Positions 52,533 through 61,568 of a stretch of DNA of 64,000 bases are shown here, one piece after another. The notes under the pieces are model-generated. The model saw only the letters and a program-made list of their open reading frames with translations, made no database searches and was not told where the DNA came from. The position numbers were made by a program, and so were the translations under genes. This DNA is from Acidisoma sp. PAMC 29798. Lineage in GTDB: Bacteria; Pseudomonadota; Alphaproteobacteria; Acetobacterales; Acetobacteraceae. The stretch covers positions 124,001 through 188,000 of the forward strand of contig NZ_CP126995.1 in the NCBI RefSeq assembly GCF_030252425.1, written 5' to 3'. Every line of letters starts with the position of its first letter. The first letter of the stretch is position 1.

Positions 52533-53697
52533 TAAATCAATGCAGATGATGCCCACTTGTTGTTGACCACGATCAGCTTTCCGCAGCTCCTCTTTTAGGT
52601 ACTCGTTGAAATTGAGGCGGTTTGGCAGCCCGGTCAGCCCATCGTGGTGCGCCATGTGCGCAATCTTAAGCTCCGCACGCCGTCGCTCGGTCACATCCTC
52701 GAAGGTTGTTAACCAACCACCGTCAGCCAGCCCGCGATGCATAATAGATACGGTTCTACTTGATCGGACATTTTCCAGCACCGTCCGACGTTCGCCTCGA
52801 CGGATCAGATCTTGATGCCGCCTCACGATGTGCTGCGCCTCAGTCTGAGCGGAGAGCTCGTCAGGCTGAGAACTTCTAGCTACTAAAGTCGCAATCAAAT
52901 CGGAAAATGGAGTTCCAGGTAATGTAGCATTTGCGCCGACGCCGAATATCTCGTTCGTCTGCTGATTGGAGATCATGAGATTTCCCGCCGCATCGAAAAG
53001 GCAGAGACCCTGCACAATATTAGCAAGAGCGAGGTTCAGCGTCCGGGTGACATTCTGAATTCGGTCTGCGTCTTCCTTCTGGCGGGTGATATCGCGAGTG
53101 ATCTTGGCAAATCCGATAATATTACGGTCGTCATCGGTGATGGCGTCCATGACGACATGAGCCCAGAAGTGAGAACCATCTTTGCGGACGCGAATACCTT
53201 CGGCTTCGAAGCGACCGACCGCAGTCGCAGTGGCAAGGGCGTCGTTAGGTTTGCCGGCAAGTTGGTCCTCAGGCGTGAAGAAGCGTGAAAAATGCTGGCC
53301 TACAATCTCAGCGCTGTCATAGCCCTTAATGCGCTTGGCACCATTGTTCCAACTTGACACCAGGCCTTGTGAAGAGAGCATATAAATGGAGTATTCTATT
53401 ACGCCATCAACAAGCATCTGGAATTGCTCTGCACTTAGCCCTGTGTCGTCGTTTGAATTGCCCAGACCGGGTCTATCAGCAGAGCTGCTCATTCATGCCT
53501 CCTTAGTTATTGAAATGAATTTTGAACAGCTGCCGCTCCCGCTTCCATATGTAACAGAGCCAGGCGCTCGATATTATACGCGCAGGCCTTTGTAGTTGGA
53601 ATTGACATGAGCGTGAAGTTGCGATGTTGTATACGGTGTAGATGCACCGAGGCGCGGCAGCGACAAAGAGGCCTCCTGGACGCAAGATCTGCCGCAC

Positions 53698-54535
53698 GGC
53701 TCTGGTGCAAAAATAACTTGCTATGGCACTCTGTGACGGCGGGTTGAGGCAAGGCGGAACGATGGCTGGGTTTGTGAGCTTGGACGGGCTGTTTGCGGGC
53801 CGGCATTTCGACCGCGAGATCATCATCCTGTGCGTGCGCTGGTATTTGCGCTTCAAACTCAGCTTCCGGGATTTGGCGGAGATGATGGCCGAGCGCGGCC
53901 TGCCTCTGGCCCACACGACGATCATGCGCTGGGTGCGGCATTATGCGCCCGAATTCGAGCGGCGCTGGAACCGTTTTGCCCGGGTTGTTGGGGCGTCGTG
54001 GCGGATGGATGAGACCTATATCAAGGTCCGGGGCGAATGGGTCTATCTGTACCGGGCGGTTGATCGTGAAGGCCGAACGGTGGATTTCCGGCTGAGCCGC
54101 AGGCGTGATGTGGCGGCGGCCAAGGCGTTTTTCCGCAAGGCCCTCAAGACCCAGGGGTCGGCGCCGCGCGTGATCACGTTGGATGGCTACGCTGCTTCGC
54201 ATCGGGCGGTACGGGAAATGAAAGCGGCGGGCGCATTGCCTGAGGCGGTGAAACTGCGGTCATCCTAATATTTAAACAACACGATTGAACAAGACCATCG
54301 CGGCGTGAAAGCGCGCACGGGGCCGATGCTTGGCTTCAAGAGATTCAAGACCGCTGCGATCACACTCGCGGGGATTGAACTGATGCGCCGAATTTACAAA
54401 CGCCAATTCGATCTTTCCCGGCTGCGGCTCCAGGGTAAAACGGCGCCCGAAATCTGGAATACCGTGTTGGCAGAATAGAGAATCGCAGCGGCCGGATCCC
54501 TCGACCTTATCACAAACTTAGTTTGCACCGGAGCC
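53698..54535 (+). mobile_element. IS6-family insertion sequence, transposase interrupted
   Basis: This 838-bp element has inverted ends GGCTC(T/C)GGTGCAAA at 53698 and 54535. Flanking 8-mers (TGCCGCAC and AATCAGTG) do not match. Its right end abuts a 39-bp copy of the IS110 3' end (54535-54573), so it appears to have entered or replaced an IS110 copy. It is a different type from the 42909-43801 element. Confidence 0.85.
53762..54478 (+). pseudogene. IS6-family transposase with in-frame stop
   Basis: From MAGFVSLDGLFAGRHFDREI, the protein runs through DETYIKVRGEWVYLYRAVDR to VKLRSS. A TAA at 54266-54268 then interrupts it. The same frame continues with YLNNTIEQDHRGVKARTGPM and ends at 54478, including the last DDE glutamate. 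One nonsense change in the SS-K-YLNN position would explain it, since relatives have Lys there. The transposase is probably inactive. Confidence 0.9.
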
Positions 54536-54573
54536 AATCAGTGCAACTTGACCGATATAGGAGCTTCAATACC
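54535..54573. repeat. IS110 3'-end copy, left
   Basis: These 39 bases, which include AACTTGACCGATATAGGAGC, are identical to 59440-59478, where they form the end of an IS110 transposase gene. It is therefore the tail of a second IS110 copy, the rest being replaced by the IS6-type element. The two copies lie in the same orientation around the TPR-GGDEF gene. Confidence 0.9.
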
Positions 54574-54686
54574 GAGAATTTGCCGCTTGAATAAATGAGC
54601 CAATATGGGTAGATGGCAACCTAGAATCTTTCTGTATTAGTATGTAGGCGACTTCCTTTGTGCGGTACGCTCGAGATGTTCTGTGG

Positions 54687-56303
54687 ATGAATGATCTACA
54701 GGTTGACGAGGTCGAACTCGCTACCGCTAAAAGTCTGTGCTCCTCAGGCTTCCTGGAGAAGTCGCGCGTCCTCGCTCTGCAAATCCTAGACCGTGCGCGC
54801 GCCCGGGACGACGCGAGAATAATCGGCGTGGCCACACAGTTCCTTGCGAACACGTGTTTTATGATGGGTCACTACGAGGCGGGGATCGGTTTTGGTCGCG
54901 AGGCCCGCACCATATTCGGGTCGCTTAATGACGTTGCCAATGAGGCGCGAACAGCATCTAGTCTCGCCTTGTTGTTTGCCGCGATTGGAGAAGAGGATGC
55001 CACAGCTGAAGCCATCAAAGCCCTGGACTTTATCGAAAACGGTGGCGATTCGGCTGACCTAGTTGAGGCGCTCGACAATACGGCGGTCGTTTTATGGTTG
55101 TTACACGAACCTGCGCAAGCTCTGCCGTTCGCGGAGCGCGCCTTTGCTCTCAATGACTTGAACGCTACGCGAGCTAAACGCCCCCTCATTAATCTCGCCG
55201 GCATTCGAGTCGAACTCGCCAAGGGTCCCAGCTCCGACTCTGGTAAGTTGGCTAACGTTGTCGCTGACGCCGTGGCCCTAACAAGAGTGGCGCTTGACCT
55301 GGCACGTACCGATGGTGACGGTTGGATCGAGCGCTTAGCACTGTGCAACATCGCCGAGTATTACCTCCATTTGCCAGATCCGAGCGCCGCGGAAGACGCA
55401 CTGTCAAGTGTCCCGTATTGCGCTGGTGAGGCAACTGACCGGTGCATGGTCCATTATCTACACATGGTTGGACGGGCGCGGATCATTCAGAACCGCCCGA
55501 GTGATGCAATTCAAGCCTTAGTCTCTTGTCTAGATCTCGCTGTGAAATCGTACGATTTTGAGACGGCTGCGCCCTGTTATAAGGACCTCTCCGATCTTTA
55601 TGCAACTCTTGGAGAGTTTGAAAAGGCTCTCATCAACTACAAGGCCTTTCATGACCTGTATGTCAGTCAGGCGACATACGACACGCAACGACGTGCTCGT
55701 ATTTATACCCTCGAGTGGGAAATCAAGAAATTACGCGATTCGGCGGCGGCTGCCCTGCAGCGAGCTGAAGAGCTGACGGCCAAGAACCGTCTTTTGATAC
55801 AGGAGTCCGATCGCCTGCGCCGCGCCAATATGGAGGATCCGCTCACCGGCTTGCAAAATCGCCGACGGCTAGACCTTACGTTTATTGATCTTCTCTCTAG
55901 CAATGTGCCGTTCGCGATCGCGATGATCGATATTGATCATTTCAAGCAGGTAAACGACAGTTCTTCGCATCAAGTTGGGGATGCGGTTCTGTGCATGGTC
56001 GCCGACTTGCTTCGTCAAAGCGCGCGGGCTGATGACGTGATCGCCCGTTTTGGAGGAGATGAATTCACTTTTCTGCTCCGCAACGTAGACATAGAGACGG
56101 CGGCACATATTTGTGAGCATCTTGGCGCAAGCGCGTACGAGAATGATTGGTCGACCCTTGGCATAAAACTTTTGGTCACGCTGAGTATCGGTGTCGCAGC
56201 CTCCCACGAAGCGTCTCATTGGGAAACCGTCCTCGCGTTAGCAGATCAGCGTCTTTACCGGGCAAAACAACTTGGCAGAAATCGCGTCATCTCAAACGGA
56301 TGA
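54687..56303 (+). CDS. Diguanylate cyclase with N-terminal TPR-like repeats
   Basis: This 538-residue protein has about 340 residues of helical tetratricopeptide-like repeats (EKSRVLALQILDRARARDDA; GEFEKALINYKAFHDLYV). A coiled coil follows (LQRAEELTAKNRLLIQESDR), then a GGDEF domain (DPLTGLQNRRRLDL; FAIAMIDIDHFKQVND; RFGGDEFTFLL), which should make cyclic di-GMP. No membrane span is evident, so it is probably cytoplasmic and senses a protein or metabolite through the repeats. An in-frame GTG at 54660 is an alternative start. The gene lies between two IS110 ends. Confidence 0.88.
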   Translation: MNDLQVDEVELATAKSLCSSGFLEKSRVLALQILDRARARDDARIIGVATQFLANTCFMMGHYEAGIGFGREARTIFGSLNDVANEARTASSLALLFAAIGEEDATAEAIKALDFIENGGDSADLVEALDNTAVVLWLLHEPAQALPFAERAFALNDLNATRAKRPLINLAGIRVELAKGPSSDSGKLANVVADAVALTRVALDLARTDGDGWIERLALCNIAEYYLHLPDPSAAEDALSSVPYCAGEATDRCMVHYLHMVGRARIIQNRPSDAIQALVSCLDLAVKSYDFETAAPCYKDLSDLYATLGEFEKALINYKAFHDLYVSQATYDTQRRARIYTLEWEIKKLRDSAAAALQRAEELTAKNRLLIQESDRLRRANMEDPLTGLQNRRRLDLTFIDLLSSNVPFAIAMIDIDHFKQVNDSSSHQVGDAVLCMVADLLRQSARADDVIARFGGDEFTFLLRNVDIETAAHICEHLGASAYENDWSTLGIKLLVTLSIGVAASHEASHWETVLALADQRLYRAKQLGRNRVISNG

Positions 56304-56748
56304 CGTGTTGAGCCGCGGCGCGATCTAATTCAGATAGCCGCTGGCACTCGGGTTACTGGCGTGCTGTCCTGTCAACATACGGGTCTTGTGTGCGCCCGAC
56401 TATGGGTACGGCTTGGAGGTTTGAACTGCTGCCGGTTTGGTGGACACCGAGATTAAGGTGTTTCGCTAGATTGGAGGATGCAAATGACGCGACGACAGTT
56501 CAGCCGGGAGTTCAAGCTGGAGGCGGTCCGGCTAGTTAATGAACGTGGGATTTCATTGGTGCAGGCCAGCCGGGACCTGGATGTGGGCGAAAGCATTCTG
56601 CGACGATGGATCAAGGAGGTTACCTCGGATCCTGGGCAGGCGTTTCCGGGCCAGGGCCAGCTCAAGCCGGAGCAGCAGGAGATAGATCGTCTGCGGCGTG
56701 AGGTCGCAAAGCTCAAGGCGGAGCGCGATATCCTAAAAAAAGCCGCGG

Positions 56749-57972
56749 TGGGTTCAATCGGTCGACGCAATATGGTTGAATTCATGACGGTCAGAGGGGT
56801 TCCACGATGGCGCAAATGGGCCGACCTGGATTGTCCGCCGGACAGAAGCGAGAGCTGTGGAACCGATGGAAGGCTGGTGAGTCGCTGAGCGACATCGGCC
56901 GAGCGCTTGGAAAGCATGCTGCATCGGTATTCGGGGTGGTCCTTGCCAAGGGCGGCATTGCCCCGCCATTGAGGACCAGAAGTCGCTTGGCGCTGACGGA
57001 AGGCGAACGGGAGGAGATATCGCGTGGTCTGGTGGCCGGACTGCCCTTCCGTTGCATTGCTGTCCAGCTGGGGCGGTCCCCATCCACAATCGGCCGTGAA
57101 ATAGGGCGCAACGGCGGACGGAAACACTACCGTGCGACAGGGGCTGACGAGCGTGCCTGGCAAAGGGCGGTTCGTCCAAAGCTTTGTCTACTGGCGACCA
57201 ATAGCCAGCTCCGGGACACAGTTGCAGAAAAACTGCTGGCGAAATGGTCACCACAGCAAATTGCTGGATGGCTGAAGGTCGAGCATGGTGATGATGAGGC
57301 GATGCAGGTGTCTCACGAGACCATCTATAAAAGCCTGTTCATCCAGGCCCGTGGCGCCCTAAAAAGGGAATTGCTTTCGAACCTGCGCAGCAGGCGCATC
57401 ATGCGGCGCGCCAAGACGTCGACAACCGACGGGCAGCCGAGGGGACAGATCATCGGAGCCGTGTCGATCAAGGATCGGCCTGCTGAGATCGAAGATCGTG
57501 CGATACCTGGTCACTGGGAGGGTGATTTGGTTTCCGGCGCCAGAAATACGCACATCGCGACTTTGGTAGAACGTCAGTCCCGCTTCGTGATGCTTGTTCA
57601 TGTCGGTGGTAAGGACACCGAAAATGTAGTCGACGCTTTGATCCGTCAGGTCGCAGAGCTGCCTGTCGGGCTTATGTCATCGTTGACGTGGGACCGCGGC
57701 ATGGAACTCGCACAGCACAAGCGCTTTACGGTCGCGCATGACGTGGATGTCTATTTCTGCGATCCACAAAGCCCGTGGCAGCGCGGGAGCAACGAGAATA
57801 CGAACGGCCTTCTGCGTCAATATCTACCTAGAGGGTCCGATCTATCAGCCCAGAGCCAGGACGATCTCAATACCATCGCGCTAAGCCTGAACGCTCGGCC
57901 CAGAAAGACTCTTGGCTACCGAACGCCCGGTGATATGTTCGCCCAGGTTATTGCGTCGACCGGTTGAACCCA
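56749..57972 (+). mobile_element. IS30-family insertion sequence nested in IS3
   Basis: This 1224-bp element has inverted ends TGGGTTCAA(T/C)CGGTCGACGC, continuing AATA, with one mismatch. It is flanked by the 6-bp duplication CCGCGG (56743-56748 and 57973-57978). The palindromic target makes the exact boundary uncertain by a base. It carries one intact transposase gene. Confidence 0.9.
56807..57967 (+). CDS. IS30-family transposase
   Basis: This intact 386-residue DDE transposase has an N-terminal HTH (ELWNRWKAGESLSDIGRALG; FRCIAVQLGRSPSTIGREIG). The catalytic core is IPGHWEGDLVSGARNTHIAT, LTWDRGMELAQHKRF and PWQRGSNENTNGLLRQYLPR. ATG 56807 lies about 58 bases inside the left end. Its presence in the IS3 element disables the latter. 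Confidence 0.94.
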   Translation: MAQMGRPGLSAGQKRELWNRWKAGESLSDIGRALGKHAASVFGVVLAKGGIAPPLRTRSRLALTEGEREEISRGLVAGLPFRCIAVQLGRSPSTIGREIGRNGGRKHYRATGADERAWQRAVRPKLCLLATNSQLRDTVAEKLLAKWSPQQIAGWLKVEHGDDEAMQVSHETIYKSLFIQARGALKRELLSNLRSRRIMRRAKTSTTDGQPRGQIIGAVSIKDRPAEIEDRAIPGHWEGDLVSGARNTHIATLVERQSRFVMLVHVGGKDTENVVDALIRQVAELPVGLMSSLTWDRGMELAQHKRFTVAHDVDVYFCDPQSPWQRGSNENTNGLLRQYLPRGSDLSAQSQDDLNTIALSLNARPRKTLGYRTPGDMFAQVIASTG

Positions 57973-58000
57973 CCGCGGCATACTTCGCGAAGGAGTCGAT

Positions 58001-58861
58001 ATGAAATTCGGCTTCGTGGCGAAGCATCGAGGGATTTGGCCGGTGCGGTGGCTTTGCGAGGCGCTCGGTGTCTCACGCAGTGGATTCCACGCCTGGCTCA
58101 CCCGATCGCCCAGCGCTCGGGCACGCAGCGACGAAATTCTCGGCGCGCACGTCAAGGCCAGCTTCGTCGGCAGCGACCGGACCTATGGCGCCCGGCGCGT
58201 CTGGCATGACGTCCTGGCCGAGGGTGACGTGTGTGGCTTGCACCGCATTGAGCGGCTCATGCGCGAGCAAGCCTTACGGGCCCGACCGCGCCGCAGAGGC
58301 CTGCCATCCGACAAGGGCGAGCGGAACGAGGCGGCTGCCAACGTGCTGGACCGCCAATTCGTAGCTACAGCACCGAACCAGAAGTGGATCGCCGACTTCA
58401 CCTATCTTTGGACGGCAGAAGGTTGGCTCTACGTGGCTGCCGTCATTGACCTTTTCTCGCGTCGTGTCGTGGGCTGGTCGATGAGCGTCACGATGACAGC
58501 TCAGTTGGTGGCCGACGCGTTAATGATGGCGATCTGGCGCCGCGGCAAACCAGATGCGTTGCTGCATCATTCGGACCAGGGAAGCCAGTACAGCAGTGAA
58601 CAGTTCCAGAAGCTCTTGGCAGATCATAACGTTAGTTGCAGCATGAGTCGGTCAGGGAATGTCTGGGACAATGCGGCGATGGAGAGCTTCTTCTCCTCGC
58701 TGAAAACTGAGCGAACAGCCCGCAAGGTATATCGCACGAGGGACCAGGCTCGAGCCGACGTATTCGACTACATCGAACGGTTCAATAATTTACGCCGACG
58801 CCACTCGACCATCGGCTATCTCAGCCCTATGGAATTCGAGCGGAACAAAGCGTCAGGCTAA
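58001..58861 (+). CDS. IS3-family OrfB, integrase-core transposase
   Basis: This 286-residue rve-fold DDE protein has the IS3 pattern: MKFGFVAKHRGIWPVRWLCE, TYGARRVWHDVLAEGD, NQKWIADFTYLW (first Asp), LLHHSDQGSQY (second Asp) and DNAAMESFFSSLKTE (Glu). It normally needs -1 frameshifting from orfA, but orfA is interrupted upstream. The coding frame itself is undamaged. Confidence 0.92.
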   Translation: MKFGFVAKHRGIWPVRWLCEALGVSRSGFHAWLTRSPSARARSDEILGAHVKASFVGSDRTYGARRVWHDVLAEGDVCGLHRIERLMREQALRARPRRRGLPSDKGERNEAAANVLDRQFVATAPNQKWIADFTYLWTAEGWLYVAAVIDLFSRRVVGWSMSVTMTAQLVADALMMAIWRRGKPDALLHHSDQGSQYSSEQFQKLLADHNVSCSMSRSGNVWDNAAMESFFSSLKTERTARKVYRTRDQARADVFDYIERFNNLRRRHSTIGYLSPMEFERNKASG

Positions 58862-58892
58862 GGTGCGTGTCCACTAAACCGGCAGCAGCTCA

Positions 58893-59456
58893 GTCACCGG
58901 CAAGATGACGCTGGTCCGCCATCTGGCGGCCTTAAGACCAGGCCCGGTAACCTCGACAATGGCCTCAGCTAAGACCAGTCTACGCGCGATTGCCCGACGC
59001 TGGCTGGCGCAGACGCGGAGATCCAGGGAGCACGACGCTCAGCTCAATACACTGACGGCCGCCAGCGCTCCCGAGCTGCTCAAAGCGTATGGGATGGCGA
59101 CAGGGACAGCGGCCGAGATGCTGCTGCTGGTCGGCGATAACCCCGACCGCATTCGTTCGGAAGCTGCATTTGCCAAGATGTGCGGCGCCTGTCCGATCCC
59201 GGCCTCCAGCGGCAAGACCAACCGACACCGCCTCAACCGTGGCGGCAATCGGCAAGCTAATGCTGCGCTGTACCGCGTCGTCATCGTCCGCATGCGCGGA
59301 CACCAGCCGACACTGGATTATGTCCACCGACGCACTGCCGAGGGCAAGGGCAATTCAGAGATCATCCAGTGCCTCAAACGCTACGTTGCCCGCGAGATCT
59401 TCGGCTATCTCTGCAGCCCACCAAAATCCACGAAAGCGTCAATCAGTGCAACTTGA
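58893..59456 (+). pseudogene. IS110-family transposase, C-terminal fragment
   Basis: The 3' half of an IS110 (DEDD) transposase: TSLRAIARRWLAQTRRSREH, YGMATGTAAEMLLLVGDNPD, CPIPASSGKTNRHRLNRGGN and NAALYRVVIVRMRGHQPTLD match the conserved helix-hairpin-helix (transposase_20) region. The N-terminal catalytic half is gone, because the IS3 element abuts it. The last bases are repeated at 54535-54573. Confidence 0.88.
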
Positions 59457-59478
59457 CCGATATAGGAGCTTCAATACC
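59440..59478. repeat. IS110 3'-end copy, right
   Basis: This is the second copy of the 39-bp sequence found at 54535-54573. It contains the end of the IS110 transposase gene and its outer end. The sequence beyond it differs from that beyond the left copy. Confidence 0.9.
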
Positions 59479-59703
59479 CCAGGTAGGCATCGCCATGCTC
59501 GGGTCGATGACGCTGCGGCGTGCGATGGACACCGCGAGAATCGTGAGGCCGAGCGAAGCGGTGACGGCCATGAACTCAGCCAGCCCAGGGGGGGACAGAT
59601 CCGCAATGCGCAGCCAGGAATCGGTCGGGTCGAGATGCGAGAAACCTTCATAGGCAACATCCTCCAGCGTCTCCGCCGATGCCTCGGCCGGTTGATCCTG
59701 CAC
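59443..59703 (-). pseudogene. Truncated gene of unknown family, cut by IS110
   Basis: The leftward frame begins MQDQPAEASAETLEDVAYEG and reads on through FMAVTASLGLTILAVSIARR to DPSMAMPTWG. From there to the stop the residues (IEAPISVKLH) come from the IS110 end, so the true 3' end is lost. It lies 93 bases beyond the dehydrogenase stop and was probably the last gene of that operon. No family was recognised; the hydrophobic stretch may be a membrane helix. Confidence 0.45.
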
Positions 59704-59796
59704 AGACGTGCCGTCGGCCAGACTGTTGGGATATTGGCTGATCGCGGCTGCGATCGGCCAATATCTGCGTCCAGTTCGGTCGCGTCGGCATGACGG

Positions 59797-60792
59797 TTAG
59801 CCCAGCTTCGGCAGCTTGCCGCCCAGCTCATCCTCAATATGCACCCGTATAATTTCATCGAACTCAGTCTCGGCGACGAAGCCCAGCGCCTCGGCACGCT
59901 GGGTGTCGAAGCCCCGCGCCCAGCCGCTGACAATATGCGCAATCACAGGATCGGGTTCACGCTCAATGAGAGCGGCAACCTTGGATCCCGCAACGCGCTC
60001 CAGCGCGGCGATCTGACCGCCCACGGTGATAGCGAGGCCCGGCATGGTCATGGCACGACGGTTCTTCAGCGGCGCGAGGTCGAGTGCCGCGGCATGGAGC
60101 AGGAACTCCACCGTGGCGCGCGGGCTCGCCATCCAGTGTTGCACGTCGTCGCTCACCGGCAGGATCGCCGGCAGACCGGCCAGCGGCTCACGGATGATGC
60201 CGGAGAAAAACCCCGAGGCGGCACGATTGGGCTTGCCGGGCCGCACGCAAACGGTCGGCAGGCGGATCGCAATGCCGTCGAAGAAACCCCGCCGCGAATA
60301 GTCGGACAGCAGCAGTTCGCAGATCGCCTTCTGGGCACCGTAGCTGGTCTCGGGCGTCAGGAGATACTCGTCGCCAATGGCTTCCGGCATATCACCGCCG
60401 AATACGGCGATGGAGGATGCAAAGACAACGCGCGGCGTCCAGTCCGAACCTTGGCGGCCAAGCCGGATACCCTCGAACAATGCACGCGTGCCATCAAGAT
60501 TGACGCTGTAGCCCTTCTCGAAATCCGCCTCTGCCTCACCCGAGACGATGGCGGCGAGATGATAGATCAGGTCCGGCTTCGCTTCGAGCAGTGCCGCCGC
60601 CGTTCCGGGCGTGGTGAGATCTACCATCACGCAGTCCATCGGGCCGGTAAAGCCGGATAGTGGCTGCGGGGCAACGACGTCCGCGAGGGTGAAGCGCGCG
60701 ATGGGCTTGCCCCCGATGGCACCGTCGGCTGCAAGGCGATTGCCGAGCTTGCGGCCAACCATGCCCGCCGCCCCGATGATCAGAATATGCAT
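59797..60792 (-). CDS. denD: SDR-family dehydrogenase, DenD-like (D-erythronate dehydrogenase type)
   Basis: This 331-residue extended SDR protein has the NAD-binding GAAGMVGRKLGNRLA at its start, DLIYHLAAIVSGEAEADFEK, VFASSIAVFGGDMPEAIGDE, and the catalytic Tyr-x3-Lys YGAQKAICELLLSD. The overall layout matches DenD-like enzymes that oxidise tetronates such as D-erythronate. It lies behind a GntR regulator and a sugar ABC permease/ATPase, suggesting import and oxidation of a four-carbon sugar acid or a relative. SDR membership is certain; the DenD label is tentative. Confidence 0.75.
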   Translation of the reverse strand: MHILIIGAAGMVGRKLGNRLAADGAIGGKPIARFTLADVVAPQPLSGFTGPMDCVMVDLTTPGTAAALLEAKPDLIYHLAAIVSGEAEADFEKGYSVNLDGTRALFEGIRLGRQGSDWTPRVVFASSIAVFGGDMPEAIGDEYLLTPETSYGAQKAICELLLSDYSRRGFFDGIAIRLPTVCVRPGKPNRAASGFFSGIIREPLAGLPAILPVSDDVQHWMASPRATVEFLLHAAALDLAPLKNRRAMTMPGLAITVGGQIAALERVAGSKVAALIEREPDPVIAHIVSGWARGFDTQRAEALGFVAETEFDEIIRVHIEDELGGKLPKLG

Positions 60793-60820
60793 AAGGCAAG
60801 GTCCCGTTGAGGTGTTTCGT

Positions 60821-61552
60821 TCAAATCTTTTTTGTCGCCGTCCGGCGGGACGCCTGCGTTGTACGGTGCACCCGCGTCAGATGCGCGGACATGGCGATCG
60901 CCGCCCCGTCCGCGTCCGCCCTGCCGATCGCCGTCAGAATGATCTCGTGGTCGCGCAAGCTTTTTTCGACGGCGTTCGGCACCAGCAGGGCGCGCCTTCG
61001 CATATCCAGTGCATAACCGTAGATATCGGTCAGGAAGGCAGTCAGAAGCCGGTTGTTGCTGGCTTCATAGATCGTGGTGTGAAACTCCATGTCGGAAATC
61101 TGAAACGACACCGGGTCATTCAGCATACCCGTTTGCTGATGCACGAGATGACGCAACCGCCCCAACGCTGAGGGCGTGATGGACAAGGCCGCCGTCCGCA
61201 CGCCGGCCACTTCGACCAGGCATCGGGCGTTGTGAACTTCCAGCGCCGTATAGCGCTGAACATCGTCCTGCCGCTGCGGCTTGGTCGCCCAGCGCGCCAT
61301 ATCCACGACACGGCTGCGGGATCCATGCGCGATTTCGACCATGCCAAGCGCCGCAAGATACTGGAGCGCACCGCGAATGGTCTCGCGGCTCACGTCGAGA
61401 GTCACGGCGAGATCGCGTTCGCTGGGCAGCTCGTCATCCGGACGCAGGAGGCCGGACACGATCATGGCGGTGATCTTGTCGGCGATCTGCTCGCGCATAG
61501 TGCGCTTGGAAAGCCCCGCCTTCACCTCAGAGAGCGGCCGCGCCGCCGTCAT
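60821..61552 (-). CDS. GntR/FadR-family transcriptional regulator
   Basis: This 243-residue regulator has an N-terminal winged helix (LLRPDDELPSERDLAVTLDV; SRETIRGALQYLAALGMVEI) and a C-terminal FCD ligand domain (DMEFHTTIYEASNNRLLTAF). It lies 28 bases before the dehydrogenase and 16 bases after the permease, so it is in the operon it probably controls. ATG 61552 is used. Sugar-acid effectors are common for this group. Confidence 0.9.
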   Translation of the reverse strand: MTAARPLSEVKAGLSKRTMREQIADKITAMIVSGLLRPDDELPSERDLAVTLDVSRETIRGALQYLAALGMVEIAHGSRSRVVDMARWATKPQRQDDVQRYTALEVHNARCLVEVAGVRTAALSITPSALGRLRHLVHQQTGMLNDPVSFQISDMEFHTTIYEASNNRLLTAFLTDIYGYALDMRRRALLVPNAVEKSLRDHEIILTAIGRADADGAAIAMSAHLTRVHRTTQASRRTATKKI

Positions 61553-61568
61553 GGCGGATCACGCCACG

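Larger units (their letters stand above)
50552..53492 (-). pseudogene. PAS-GGDEF-EAL cyclic-di-GMP protein split by an IS5-family element
   Basis: The N-terminal part (53492-52533) holds two PAS domains and the start of a GGDEF domain (MAHHDGLTGLPNRLNFNEYL). The C-terminal part (51685-50552) resumes with GGDEF (RIGGDEFAAVV) and a complete EAL domain (CEALLRWQHPERG; LDDFGTGYSS). Removing the element and one TA copy joins IICIDL to DRFKDINDLQGHAMGD in one uninterrupted frame of 697 residues. ATG 53492 follows AAGGAGG. Before the insertion the protein had both cyclase and phosphodiesterase motifs; it is now disrupted. Its stop lies 268 bases from the converging kinase gene. Confidence 0.92.
56484..58004 (+). 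pseudogene. IS3-family OrfA, split by IS30
   Basis: OrfA begins MTRRQFSREFKLEAVRLVNE, with an HTH and a leucine-zipper-like helix (EIDRLRREVAKLKAERDILK). The IS30 element enters after codon 88. Removing it and one copy of CCGCGG restores ILKKAAAYFAKESI and a stop at 58002-58004, giving a 96-residue protein. The AAAAAAAG run just before the insertion is where -1 frameshifting into orfB would normally occur. Confidence 0.88.
56422..58892 (+). mobile_element. IS3-family element interrupted by IS30
   Basis: Inverted ends TGA(A/G)CTGCTGCCGGTTT, continuing (G/A)GTGGACAC, lie at 56422 and 58892. Without the nested IS30 and one target copy the element is about 1241 bp, usual for IS3. It carries orfA and orfB in two frames. 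Its right end joins a truncated IS110 transposase gene, so it probably landed in an IS110 copy. No clear target duplication was found. Confidence 0.88.
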
